From: Thelonectria olida
Lineage: Eukaryota > Ascomycota > Sordariomycetes > Hypocreales > Nectriaceae
DNA: 64,000 bases
Assembly (NCBI GenBank): GCA_020736575.1
Contig: JAGPYM010000027.1
Location: forward strand, 496,001-560,000
Reading direction: 5' to 3'
A program made the translations under genes and the position numbers. The notes beneath the pieces were generated by a model. That model did not search any database and had not been told where the DNA came from. It saw only the letters and a program-made list of their open reading frames with translations. This document shows positions 11,701 through 23,203 of this stretch, piece by piece; position 1 is the first letter of the stretch, and every line of letters starts with the position of its first letter.

Positions 11701-12637
11701 CGTGTTCTTGGTCGACTCTAGACTCAAGACTCCAGACTTACACATGCAAGCTGCGAGAACCCGAAGAGCTAGTTCTGCACTACTGTGCCTTACTGTATGT
11801 ACATGTACGGCTCAGTTTGTATATTCACTCACTCATCCCCTATTCCCGATACCAACCTGCCTACTGTAAGTTGTATGCATCGCCACATCATCACTCTCAC
11901 CGTCGTCCCGCTTCCCACGTTGGCTTACCTTCAACTTGGACCATCCGGTTCTTTCCAACCGATCTTTACAAATCACAAATCAAATCCGGTCCGGACAGCA
12001 TCTAAGAATGGCAACAGAAAAAAAAAATTAGTGTAATACTACTGCAGAGATGTGGTCCTGCTGTACGAGTTGTAGTGTGTGTGTGCCTGATGTGGTTGAT
12101 ACGCCCGCTTTCGTCATCCCATTGCCTGACCTTGTCTCTCTATAAGGCAATACCCTGGTACTCCAACAGATCTACCGACCCATCCCAGATAAGAAGAAGA
12201 AAAAAAGACGACGTCTCGACGAACATGAGACCACAAGGATGTGATGAAGCCGCCCCCAACAAAAGGCCCTCTGCCGTGGCCCTCCAACTGATCAACTCTC
12301 AAACGGCAAATTCACCTCGTCACAACTCCAGAAGTTTGTCACAATTCCATGGGGTATCCATCGATGCATCTTCCATCACATTAAACCTCTGCGAGCCCAG
12401 CCCCCTTGATCAGGCTGTATGCACATCACGAGCCATCCGGCTCATCTGTGCCCTCTCCCACACCATCCCACGCCATCCCCGCACCATTCTCAGAACGCGT
12501 CTCCCTATGTCCCATACCACGCGTTGATCATGGTGTTGAAATGGCCTCTTTCCGTCTCATTTTTCCGCCAAAGTGCCCTATGTGTCCATGTGTAGCAGCT
12601 AGTCGTCCAGTCACACAGCATCGTATATCACATACTA
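8721..12637. other. 3.9 kb gene-free region
   Basis: No ORF here shows convincing protein-like composition, splice-compatible neighbours or a recognisable domain. The part next to 8720 (to about 9070) is purine-rich on + and so pyrimidine-rich in the direction of the gene at 6937, as in a long 5' leader. A (GGT)n tract lies at 9616-9632. 10964-11060 is pyrimidine-rich on the + strand. No tRNA or repeat family recognised. Long upstream regions of this kind are common for regulated fungal genes, but that is inference. Confidence 0.45.
9616..9632 (+). repeat. (GGT)n microsatellite
   Basis: Five and two-thirds GGT units in the gene-free region upstream of the 575-aa gene. A simple repeat with no evident role. 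Confidence 0.8.
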
Positions 12638-15600
12638 TCACACAGGACCACCGCTCGGCCCTGTTTCGTTCGAGGTCCTCAACTCGGCCTCTGGCAAATC
12701 CTCCCGTACTCTCGGCGAAGGCGAAGACTGGGCTAGTGACTTGACCTCATGTCCTGTCTCCCCCACTTCAGCTTCTTCGTTGGCTGCCCTGATTTTCCTC
12801 AGAGCTCGCATCATCCCATCTAGCTTCATCCGTTCCTGGACAACCATGCCTCGAGCGAATTCTCGAATAGCACGCCGTCCCATCTTCTCATGCAGGTCCT
12901 GCCAACCGGCGAGCTCCCCAGCCACCGTTTGTTGGGTGTACCGGAGCTCCCTCGCCAGGTTCGCTGCCTCTTCCCGGGACTTGCGTGCCCGCTCCTCCTT
13001 CTCGTCGTACAATCGCTGTCTAGTGTCATCCAACAGCCCCAGGGGCCATCTCGATCGGTTCAATGAATTGTAGTTGCGGTCTGCTTCTCGCTTCGCTGCT
13101 CTCATTTGTGATATGATGCTTGGTGGCCGAGATAACGACGCCAAGAGTGCCTGCACCGTTGATTGGAGGGCTAAAAAGGTAGAGTGGAGGGTCCCCTGTG
13201 CGTTCGACTGAGTTGGCACAATGGACCTTACATAAGTCTCAAACGCGTCGATGTGTGATGGGGGGAGGAAGGGGAGCGTGGATACTGCTCGGTGGAGCAG
13301 TACCGATGAGTCGTACATGTCTGTTCGTCCGCTAGTCAGCCAACTGTCGTCCACCGTAACATTTGATGCCCAGGTTGGGATGCTTACCAGCTACCACGAG
13401 CCCCAGATTGTTAGCTCGCCTTGCTGCGCTCTTGGTCGAATAGTTGACGCTCCGAATCATTTCTTGCGCGTGGTTGACAAACTGCTCCACCTCCCTCACG
13501 TCCTCGACTGGCTCGTACTCATCTCTGACCTTCTCTGATCTCGTCTCGGCCTTGAGCAGTGTTCGCGCTTCCATCGTTTCAAGTTGAAGCTCCGGTACCA
13601 GGAAGAACTCCCACAGCATCTCGTGCGTCGCAAATGTGGGATGCATAAGCATGATCTTCAGGAACCAATCAGTTCGGGTCTGCATGTCTCGCAAGATGGC
13701 CCGAGATGGCTTGGACGGGATCTGGAACGGCGATCGCATATCCGTGAGCGCGGGAATCCATGATGCCGGGTTCTCCAGAGCAAGCAAGGTTGGCAGGTGC
13801 TCGAAATCAGATAGAGATCGTCGGCTCGTTGTTACCGTGTAGCTGTCGTGGTCTGTGGGTGCTGCCGACTTGATGACCAGCCGAACGGTTGCATCTTCGA
13901 CAAAGAATGCCCTGACAACTCCCGTGATGCGTGCGTCTGGTCCAGGGGGCATGCTGAACAAAGCAAGGTCGTCAATCTTGTTCCTCACATCATCGTCCTT
14001 TGCCAATTCAACCGCAGTGAGACCGCGAATCTCCTTAGCTGCCACGTCCACACGCGGGTCGGCAAAAAGCGACCGCACCATGTCATATCTACCGTACTTG
14101 CTCGCCACCATCAGGGCTGTAAATCTCTTGTCATTCGTCGCATTCACATCCACGTCGCAGAACTGTAGGATTCTCAAGGCGAGGCTTGCATCGTTTACAA
14201 CGTGCAGTAGCGTATTGCCTTTGCCATCGACATGCTCGTCGAGGTGCAAGGGTAGCCCGTCACCCTGAGACAGCATCGCGACGTTCAGACCAGCTTCGAC
14301 CATGTCACGGTAGTTGCCATGGTCATATGATCGACATAAGGCGAACAGTGGTGTTTGGCCGTTCTTGTCTTTTTGGCGCCAGGGGATCAAACGACCAATT
14401 TTGCTGATCAACTCTGGGGCATGGAAGAGATAATGACCAACACTGCGACCCCAAATATCTTGAAAGGCCAAGTATTGGGTCAATTGCTCATTTGTCGTAT
14501 TTGATACGACAAAGTCGAGAAGTCCATCGGTCAAATCGGCATTACCGAGTTGAATGGCGGCGCTCAACAGAGTGGTGTCTTCGTTATTCAGGTCGTCGAG
14601 GACCAGTCGAGCAGGGAAGTACTCGGTGAGGGACAGGAGATATTTTAGAACTGGCACTCGCCCTGACTGAATTGCCATCATAAGGACCGATTCGCCAAAC
14701 GAGTTATTCGTCTGAGACAATCTCTCGACAGAAACATCGCCCTCCAAAGCACTGCCGACCGTTCCAACGCTTGTTCGCGAATGGAAAGATACTTCAGACA
14801 TGTCCGACAAGCTTCGAGTATCCATTGCCACTTTCTTAATTCTTCGGATAGGGAGATGGAACTGGGGCGTTTCCACGTCCCCATTCGTTTGAAAGGGGAA
14901 GACATGGCTCAGTCCTGTTCCGGACGAAAAATGGTCTGATATAGTGAGGGCTATTGAAGACCTCGAGGATCTTCTTGATTTCGACGAAGTCCCGTTCTGG
15001 AGGGCTTTAGCTAGAGACTCTCGACGACTAGATGTCGGTGATTCCGACAAGTCGTCATCATTATCGAGAGCAGAGGAGTCCGGCTCCATGATCTTCTTGA
15101 GATCGTCCAGGGTCTCGCCCTTGACTGCGTCCCACAGCGCCTTGTTCCTCCGGCTCGCACGACGAAGCCCAGCAGAGTCAAGCACTAGATAAGCCAGAAC
15201 CGCCTCGAATGTGCTTAGGGCGTACCCCAACTCGCCGCTATCGACGTCATCTATGAAGATGAAGTTTCGGACATAGATCAGTCGAGCCTGGAGCTGTTTC
15301 ACCTGCGATCGAATAACCACGTACAGGAGGAACGAAACCAGTGTGTCAGCGTTGACGGTCATGATTGGTTTTTCCGAGGACGAGTCTGCCGATGCCGTTT
15401 GCGATTTGGAAGTGTCGGTCAACTGAGAGACAATCTTGATCGTCGAAAGCAACAAGTCCAGCATGACTTGAGGGCATGTTGCGGCTGCAATCTTCTTAAA
15501 TTCCTCCACAGCAGCGCCCAGCTGAATGATGAGATCATGTTTGGCCTTGGATCCGCCGTCGATGGAAATACCCAGTTGGGAAATGTCCACAAATTGCATC

Positions 15601-16717
15601 TTCTTGATCTTGGCTTCGAGTTCTAAATCGTATGGGCGTTTAAGCGTATTGAGTTTGGGGAATATCAAGTGATGAACGTTCTCCGACACATAACGTTCAA
15701 TGAGCTTCTCTACAAGAGGTCCTGTCAAATCCGTTGTTGCCCCCAACAACGATAATTGTTGCTTGTCAACTCCTTGGAACAGATCAATGGCGGCAGTGAC
15801 GGCGGTCTCGAGAGAAGCCCTCATGATATCCTCGTCATCTTCGGCATAGAAGTTCTCCGTCACCGGCAGGCCACATGATCCATCTTCTGACCTGGTCGAC
15901 AGGCTATTGGATCGGACTCTCTTCGCAGTGTTCAGGATGGGTCTATCCGGTTTAGGATCGGGAATGTGGAGGGCGGATGGAGGTGGAGGTAATGGTTTGC
16001 GAAAAACGTTTGTGAACTCGAGGAACAGCTTCTCGAGCCCTGGTTGCATTTGTCGGGCAATCATGGGGAAATTATTGAGAAGATCATGGAAACTCTTGAT
16101 ATCCTTCTTTCGTGGGGCGGCGCTCTCTGTTGACTCGGCATTCGGGGTTTGCTTCTGCTCGGCGATCCTGCGCTTTCGTACACCAGGGACGAAGACGGCG
16201 GGAGTGATCTTGATTTCCTCCCAAGTACCCACCAGGGGTTTCGAAATAAAGTAAATGAGCCATTGTCGGGGTTCGAAAACATCGGGATACCAGGTGATGT
16301 CGTTGAGCAGTTGGGCTTGGGTCAATGTCTTGAAGCCTGAGCAATGGGTCAGTAAGGGGTTCCACAGTGGCCCTAAGAATGAGTACCTTTATTGCTGTAG
16401 ACAAGCGCGTCCTTGATCACCACGCTCTTCCCATTGAGCGTCGAAAACTGCTTCGCCTTCCCCCTGACCTCGCGCAGGTTCTGGTTTCCGTCCTTTCCAG
16501 GTGCGGCGCCGGGCGGCCCGGGGATCTTGAGAACATGGCTGGCGAGGAAGTCCTCTCCAGCTATGACCTCACCTGGGGCGGCGCCGCTCTCGGTCTCGCG
16601 ATAGGAGAGAAGCACATCCGTAGACGGGACCAGCAAGATGTGGTGACGAACCGGGGTGCACTGAGCAGGGAGTGAGCTCTTGAAGAAGGCGGCCAGGAAA
16701 GGGTTTAGAGGTTGCAT
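12638..16717 (-). CDS. Vrl1-like VPS9-domain GEF with ankyrin repeats, PX-like and C-terminal helical (BAR-like) domains
   Basis: Three exons, complement(16387..16717), complement(13388..16336) and complement(12638..13320), with 50- and 67-nt introns encode 1320 aa. In order: a conserved N-terminal region (about 1-210); a VPS9 domain (about 320-490) with the PQVMLDLLLSTI and NADTLVSFLLYVVI helices and GELGYALSTFEAVLAYL; ankyrin repeats (about 650-900, e.g. KRFTALMVASKYGRYDMV); a PX-like domain (about 920-1035, with RRSLSDFEHLPTLLALENP); and a C-terminal charged, helical region (about 1060-1320) consistent with a BAR domain. This order matches yeast Vrl1, which activates Rab5-type GTPases at endosomes and pairs with Vin1 in the VINE SNX-BAR coat. 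The frame is intact throughout. Domain limits are estimates; the BAR call is inferred from position and composition. Confidence 0.85.
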
Positions 16718-18266
16718 TCATTCGACTTGGGGGACGGCCGAGATCGAAGGTTGGTCGGCTACCAAAGCCAAATAAAAGAAAAGTCAGGATCGGGGGTTAT
16801 ATTCGTTCGCGGATGGCGGACGAGGTGCGTGGAGGGTTCGATCGGGCTGTGGAGACATGCAGGGAAAAGCAATGGTGTTGGCGACTTGACTTGCTTGGAG
16901 TCTTGACTTGAAGTTGGAGAAAGCTGGTTCAATCCTGGTAGGTATGCAGCGAAGTATGGGACGATGACGATGGTGGTAGGTTCGGAGGAGCGGGGGTCTA
17001 TTGCGTGGCGCGGAAAGAGAGTTCGTTGCGAACGATATCGTCGAGAATGTCGAGACAAAGGAGTAGACGGCTCGATGGACTGGGCGACGCGATAACGATG
17101 GGGCTGTGAAGGGGATTTGGCGATGGTGTTGAGAGAGCTGACCTCATCCACCTGCACCGTCGTTGACGGTCCAGCACGTTACTCGGATCGGCTTAGGATG
17201 GGCCTGAATAGGGAACCTTGCGCTACCATCACGGCGCCCATGCCCCTGGACGCGGCCGTGTGCCTGCTGAAAGAGTGACGGCCCAAGCAACCACTCTCAA
17301 AGAGCGTGCACGGGCCGTTCAGTGCGCCTTGTGCACACGGGACTATGTTAGTCCGGGCTAGCTCAGCCCAGCTTTCTCTTCATCCAACCTGGCCCTTGTC
17401 CCACTATCACATGTTACAAGGTTGTCAAACGCGTGGTTCCTCAGCCACTTTGTTGGGGAAATGTTCATCATGGATGATTCGGTGATGTTATAGGGGAGGG
17501 ACAATGACATGCTGTCACTGATCCTGATGCAACTGGTCTGTGGATGGATGGACCCCGCGGTCGATGCCCGGGAGATTGCGAAGCTGGGGTACACTGAAAT
17601 TGCTACCGTGGAATCTGGGGCATCCTAATTCTGAGACAAATTGGCAATGGAATTCTTAACTTTTTGAACATGGTACAAAGCACAAATATCGTAACCCCCA
17701 AACAACACAAGAGAGGACTGGTTCGGTTTGTAACTAATACCGAACTCCATGCGGACGCACTTATACAAGCTCAAGGAACCCCCATTTGCAGTCCACTCAT
17801 ACCCGGATCACCGACTTGCCAATAAAGCTTGCCAAAACCAACTACCTACCCTATATCTGGCAAAGTGAGTAAAGTGGTCGAGGATAGAAATAATCAAATT
17901 GTACCTTCCAAATCCCATATCATGTAGAGATCCTTGGTTTAATTTCTTCGTTTATCTTTTCTCTACTTCTCCTACTATTTTGAGAAATGGTGTTCATTAC
18001 TTCTGCCATGTAGTTAGCATGATCTTGGGTCAACTGACCAACTGCGTCCTTTCAAACTGGTAAAAATAAGATTGCAATGCATCATGTTGGTACCATTCGT
18101 GTTTACTTCGTATCTGATTAGTCTATTCCCACCGACATATTACGTATCTTAGATATGGTGCAGATCGTAATCATTGTTGCCCCCAAGGCCACTGCTCTAC
18201 ACATCTGCCCATCGATCATCAACCCACGACTGGGCTCTATTTCCAGAAACAAAACAAGCTAGGACC
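16718..18266. other. 1.5 kb intergenic region
   Basis: Lies between the 5' end of the Vrl1-like gene and the 3' end of the permease. The first 450 bp should contain the Vrl1-like promoter. The part from about 17600 is A/T-rich. The small ORFs here have no recognisable domain. Nothing else seen. Confidence 0.45.
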
Positions 18267-20028
18267 TTAGAATGACTGCCAAACCTTCTTCCAGAACGAT
18301 GTTTGGCCGGGGACCTCACCTCTATTCACCGACCCCTTGGCATCTAGATCAATCCTCCTCCCGCTGTCAAGGTCGATAGTCCAGCTGCGCTTCAATGGGT
18401 CGCTACCTCGCCAATATAGCTTCCCAAGCACGTAGATGATGCCAAATAGAGGCAAAAGAATGTATGCATCGACAAAGTTGCCCGCGTTGAACGGCGAGAG
18501 TGTTGTCCATCCCTGGACCAAGGCCAGGAAAATGCATGCCCCGAGTCCAACGTAGGCGAGGCCAGGGTACCAGAGCGCCTTGTACGGCAACTCGCTGATG
18601 CTCCGTCCCTGGGCAATCCACGCCCGGCGGAAGCGGATGTGGATGAGGCTGATGCTCCCCCAAACGAGGAACGCGCTTACGCCTGAGAGGTTGACGATGT
18701 AGCTGTAGGCCTTGGACGCGCCCGTGGACACATTCATCATGGAGATGGCGCCGACCGCGTTGGTGAGGACGATGGCGTACACGGGGACGCCGCGACCGTT
18801 GGTCCAGCCTAGGATCTTGGGGGCCTTGCCGGACTGGGCCATGTATAGGACGGTGCGTGAGCCGATGTAGATGGAGGAATTGACAGCGGACAAGCAAGTG
18901 ATCAGAATAAAAGCGTTGATGAGATGGACGCCCCCTTCCCAGCCAGCAGTCTGAAGGGCGATGGTCATCGGGCTCTTCAGGGCCTTAGACTCTCCGTTGA
19001 CAAGCCCATCGGCGTTGGCAGGACAAGTAATGCCGAAGAAGAAGGCCGATCCCATATATACGAAGATGATGCGCCAGAATACCTGGCGGATGGCCTGGGG
19101 GACAGCAGTGCCGGGGTTTCGCGTCTCGGTGGCGGCGATGGCAATGGACTCGACTCCAGAGTAAAAGGTCGAGCAAAAGACGAAGACGGTGGCGACGCCG
19201 CGAAAGCCGTTGCCGTTGAAGGCGCCCGGGTCATGCCAGTAATGGAAGCCAAGCGGCTTATCCTGGCCAACGAGACCGCCAGCAGCATAAATAATAGAAA
19301 ATATGAAGTAGGCTGTAAGACCCAGGAGCTTGATAAGAGCCAGCCAAAACTCAGCCTCTCCAAAGGCCTCGATGCCGAGTAGTTGGAAGCCCATGAAAAC
19401 GGTCCAGAAGATGAGGAAGTAGCCCCAGAGAGGCACGACGGGACCCCAGTAGGTCAAGATGCTACAGATGACGTTGTACTCGTTGGCGAGCACGGCAGCC
19501 CAGATGATGAAGTAATTCCAGCCAACGGCGACACTGAAGGACTTGTCGACCATGCGCTCGGCAAGAGAGACGAAGGAGCCTCCGCCGGGGTAGAGGGTTG
19601 TGACTTCGCCGAGAGACTGCATGATTGAGAAGGCAATGATTCCTGTTGGAAGAGTTAGCTCAAGGGTTTGTCCCGCCAACAGTATGTGCATCCCAGCATC
19701 TCATATGATATCATGGAGCTGCTGCCTTTCACTTCTCTTCATTCCGAATCTTTCAAAGCACACCAAACATACCTATAACTCCAAAACCAATTATCAACGA
19801 CGCCGGCCCTCCATTGCTCAGGGCACCACCTGCGCCAACCAGCAACCCAGGTCCAATGATGCCAGCCAGAGCCATCATGGACAAGTGCCGATTTTTAAGC
19901 CCTCTCTTCACACCAGAGTCCGGGTCCATCGAGTTGGAATCATCAGTCGGACTGAACTGATGCGACGCCGTCTCATAGTCGCCGACGCCATTCCCCACGA
20001 CGACTTCGTCGTCTTTGTGCGGGTACAT
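18267..20028 (-). CDS. Amino-acid permease (yeast amino acid transporter / APC family)
   Basis: Two exons, complement(19773..20028) and complement(18267..19642), with a 130-nt intron (GTATGT..CAACAG) encode 543 aa, normal for the YAT family (about 530-600). The cytosolic N-terminus (1 to about 45) carries Asp/Ser-rich sequence. Then comes the family signature: RGLKNRHLSMMALAGIIGPGLLVGAG at TM1, and EVTTLYPGGGSFVSLAERMV after TM2. About 12 hydrophobic segments can be followed, ending near LPLFGIIYVLGKLYW, with a basic cytosolic tail. The substrate cannot be assigned: it could be a general or a specific proton-coupled amino-acid importer at the plasma membrane. It starts on the only upstream ATG that gives the conserved TM1 block after splicing. 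Confidence 0.93.
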
Positions 20029-21492
20029 GGTTGTTGGTGGTGATGTCCGGCTCAGCAGGGGAGTCGGCTCGGAGATGGAGGAGGCAATTGTGACGGCTCA
20101 GCAGGACAGAAAAATGAGTGCAAAGTGAGAGTCAAAACATGCAATGTCTAAAGACGAAGGGACCAATGTGGACTGTACAAGAAAAAAAAAGTCGAGATAG
20201 AGTTGGGAGGCGTAGGGATCAACAATGGCATCACCAAGGCTCCGCAATACTAACGCAGCATGGTGTAGAGGCAAGGATCAACCCCCATATATTATTGCCC
20301 GAGTTTGCCTAAGTGAAGGATTCTGTTTTGCAGGGTTTTCTCTCTCAGAGGGAGGCACCCGCGAGGACATCTTGGAGCTGAACATGTGGATGATGGGGTG
20401 GTGTGGTGGTTGTTGGCTGTTGAAGCTGAATTCAACTGTAGCGTGTGAGTGATAATCAGCCACCCCACACGCCACTCGACGACTTGCATGTTCTAACCGT
20501 CGTGTGAACCATTGGGGTTGATTCTCAGTCAAGAGACAGGCAGAGAATGGACCCTGTAGTTGCAAATGCGCCATATGTACTGCCGATCACGACATTCACG
20601 GCTGCTGTGGACGAACGGTTGGAAGAGTGGGGGGCTCGCCAAGGACTTCGAGAGGCATCGCAACAGTTGAGCCTTGTCTTCGAACAGTAACTAAATCGAT
20701 ATTGATTTCGTAATTGGCTTGGAACGACGAAATGAGGCGCAAACTAGACAAGAGACATGATTCGACGTCGCGATATTATTTGGTCATGGTTTTCGATTAT
20801 GCCATCTTCCTAGACATGGCGAATATTGGTCATGGCTTTTGTACAGGAGAATTGACTTGGGCCGACCACCCGGACAGTCTTCGTATTGTTAGTATTACAG
20901 CTTGAGCTTCCGAATGTTGTCATTTTGGTACAGGAAAGAGTTTTGGGGAAAAGTAAAGGCATCCGTTGGACAATGACTCGGCCAGCCAACTCAGTCGGTC
21001 CGACACTCCCAACTACATGCTGTCTCAAGCTTGTAACTCGGGCCATCGGCTCGCCATCTTCCTAATCGTCTTGCTCGCTTTGCTTTTTCCCGCTTAGTTG
21101 ATTTCTTGCATCCACCAATTCCTCCATCAACCGTGGGGCTGGCCCGCCCTCCTGCGTAATTGCCCGGAAATATTCAAAGCTGATGTGCTTGACGGATACT
21201 GATAGCAATCTCGTCCACCTCTCTCCGATCTATATAAAGTATCTTGATGCTAGGAAGTGAAGGTGAGCTTGCTGGGTGTTGCCTTCTGCACGGTGAGACA
21301 CGTCTATATCGAAATAGTAAAACTTCCTTCTTGGAGAAGTCGAGTCTGTTCGAGTCCTGTTTTGGGTCACTTGCATGGACAGCACTTTGCACTCCTATCA
21401 AGACCGCATGACCAAATTCATTCTCATTCATTGTTGACCATTAAACCATATCATTTCCCAATCCACTCTCTTCCCAACACAATCATCGCCAA
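20029..21492. promoter_or_regulatory. Permease promoter region
   Basis: 1464 bp between the permease start and the stop of the PARG-like gene. HGATAR-type motifs occur, for example TGATAA at 20450-20455 and AGATAG near 20196-20201. These are possible binding sites for a nitrogen-regulatory GATA factor of the AreA/NIT2 type. Such six-base motifs are frequent by chance, so nitrogen control of the permease is only a suggestion. No gene seen. Confidence 0.35.
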
Positions 21493-22530
21493 TCAGATCT
21501 GAACGTTTCCAAGAACCTCCTCAAACACCTCCAAGTTGCCCTCATTCCGCTTATCAAACACAGCGAACCACACTTCCTCCCACCATCCGCCCTGGAACTC
21601 TCCCTCATGCAACACCTCCAGCCAACAATTCGCAACCTCCTTGGGCGGATTGCCAAACGCTCCGCACCCCAAAGCCCCCAGGACAAGTAGCCCATGGTTG
21701 TGATGCGCCGCCATCCGGAGGCAGAGGCGCATCTTGGACTTGGTGAGTTCACGGTCGGAAGGCTTTGAGTAAAGATGCTTCTCGACGAGACCATTCTGCG
21801 TCTGAATGCGTACGCGGTCGGTGGGCGGGCAGCGGATGGCCGCGACGCTCAGCACGCTGACAACGGGGAGGTCCTTCGGTACGACTGAGGGCACGAGGAG
21901 CTGGTGACCCGAGTCCTGGTCGGAGCGGATGATGACCACGTCTGGAGAGTAGATGCCCATGCGCTGCTGCCACGGGTAATACCTCCTGTGCAGAGACAGG
22001 GAAAGCGAGCTGCGATAGCAAAGCGCCTCCTCCTGCGCGCGCGCTCCCTTCAGCCATCCCCCGCCAGGCACGCTAGCGTTGGCCATGTTCAAGACGGCGA
22101 CGCGCCCGTGTCCGGCGCCTTTCGAGGTCGCGAGCTCAATGGCAGCATTGAAGCTGTCATCATTGACGATCTTGATGCGCGTTCTCCCAGAGCGCGTCCG
22201 CTTGGGACAGTCTTTGGGCTCAAGGCGTGGCGTGGAGTGGTTGTAGTGCGCCTCTGACCTGCTGGCGTGAATGTGAGGGATGTGTTTGAGGATATCTGGA
22301 AGGACGATGCGCGTCTCCTTGGCGATGGCTGCGAGGGCGGCGCCGCGTCGATAGCTGTCCTGGTCTCTGTTGCGGTCCGACGAGGAGGGCTGGTGGTGCG
22401 AATACCAGCCATGTGATGGCATCGTGGGCTGGTCTTCTGAGGACGACGGCTCAGCGGCGGCGGGTTGTGAATAGTTGGTGCTTCTTCCAAGCCACTGATC
22501 CAGCGTTCCTTGGTTAGATGACGAAGTCAT
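21493..22530 (-). CDS. Bacterial-type PARG-like macro-domain protein (TIGR02452/DUF2263)
   Basis: Single exon, 345 aa from the ATG at 22530 (context CAACATGAC). An open frame extends further upstream, but its residues look unlike a protein start. Residues 1-65 are Ser/Gln-rich and open with QGTLDQWLG. The catalytic region starts near 65. It contains VAVLNMANASVPGGGWLKG and an exact GGG-x7-QEE (Gly156-158, Gln166-Glu168), the signature of poly(ADP-ribose) glycohydrolases, with Glu the expected catalytic residue. A later GALGCGAFGNPP loop is typical of the macro fold. The likely role is removal of ADP-ribose chains after PARP activity in the nucleus. Activity is inferred from the motif; mono-ADP-ribose hydrolysis is an alternative. 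Confidence 0.87.
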   Translation of the reverse strand: MTSSSNQGTLDQWLGRSTNYSQPAAAEPSSSEDQPTMPSHGWYSHHQPSSSDRNRDQDSYRRGAALAAIAKETRIVLPDILKHIPHIHASRSEAHYNHSTPRLEPKDCPKRTRSGRTRIKIVNDDSFNAAIELATSKGAGHGRVAVLNMANASVPGGGWLKGARAQEEALCYRSSLSLSLHRRYYPWQQRMGIYSPDVVIIRSDQDSGHQLLVPSVVPKDLPVVSVLSVAAIRCPPTDRVRIQTQNGLVEKHLYSKPSDRELTKSKMRLCLRMAAHHNHGLLVLGALGCGAFGNPPKEVANCWLEVLHEGEFQGGWWEEVWFAVFDKRNEGNLEVFEEVLGNVQI

Positions 22531-23203
22531 GTTGACTAACGAATTGCTATCGGCTTTATGTTTTTTGGAAAGTCGCAGGCGTTCTGTTTTCTTTGTCGCT
22601 GTGCTACTCCAAATGTTGTATAAGCCAAGTTTGGGGCAGCTGCTTGATGTTTGCACCAAATTTGTATCGTCTTTATTAGGCACCCACGGGCGACGGGTGA
22701 TTCCCAGAACACAACATAAGCGATCAAGCACGCTGTGGAAGGTGGTGGCTTTTGAGCCTGAACCTAGGTCACTACTACCCAACTAATAATTGGTTGACAA
22801 ACACTCCTTTATCATCTTGCCGTCTTGTTCTGCTCATGTGCGAACGCGGGCGTGGCAGGCATCAGCTGCACAGCCCATCAATCTCGCCAGACACTTCAAT
22901 CAGCCTAGTGGTTGGGTCGTGCCATCAGCTCGTCCTCATCCATCAGCAGCCACTATCTTAGGAGAAACAAAATAAAACCCAAGTCTTAGGTATCTTAGTG
23001 AGCTGCAATATCCCAGTATTGCGTATCTACCCGGCACATGACCCAATGGTCTTTTCTTGGCCCTAATATACATCACTACATCACCTCCATTCCGTTGGCA
23101 TCCAGCCGAGACAATCCCCAAGTGGTAGTACAAGTTATACATAAAGAGAAACCGCCGACGCTAGTTTCGCGCAGATTCCCCTCTCTAGTCCATCGACCGC
23201 TCC
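22531..23203. other. Intergenic region, PARG-like promoter and BCS1-like 3' end
   Basis: 673 bp between the start of the PARG-like gene and the stop of the downstream-lying AAA gene, both on the minus strand. The frame of the PARG-like gene stays open to about 22782 without a better start. Nothing else recognised. Confidence 0.4.

Noticed and set aside
11460..12005. 181-aa frame in the 8.7-12.6 kb gap
   Set aside because: Composition looks like translated noncoding DNA. No domain, no splice partner.
21330..21365. TTCGAGTCC resembling a tRNA B box
   Set aside because: No matching T-stem, A box or acceptor stem can be drawn around it.
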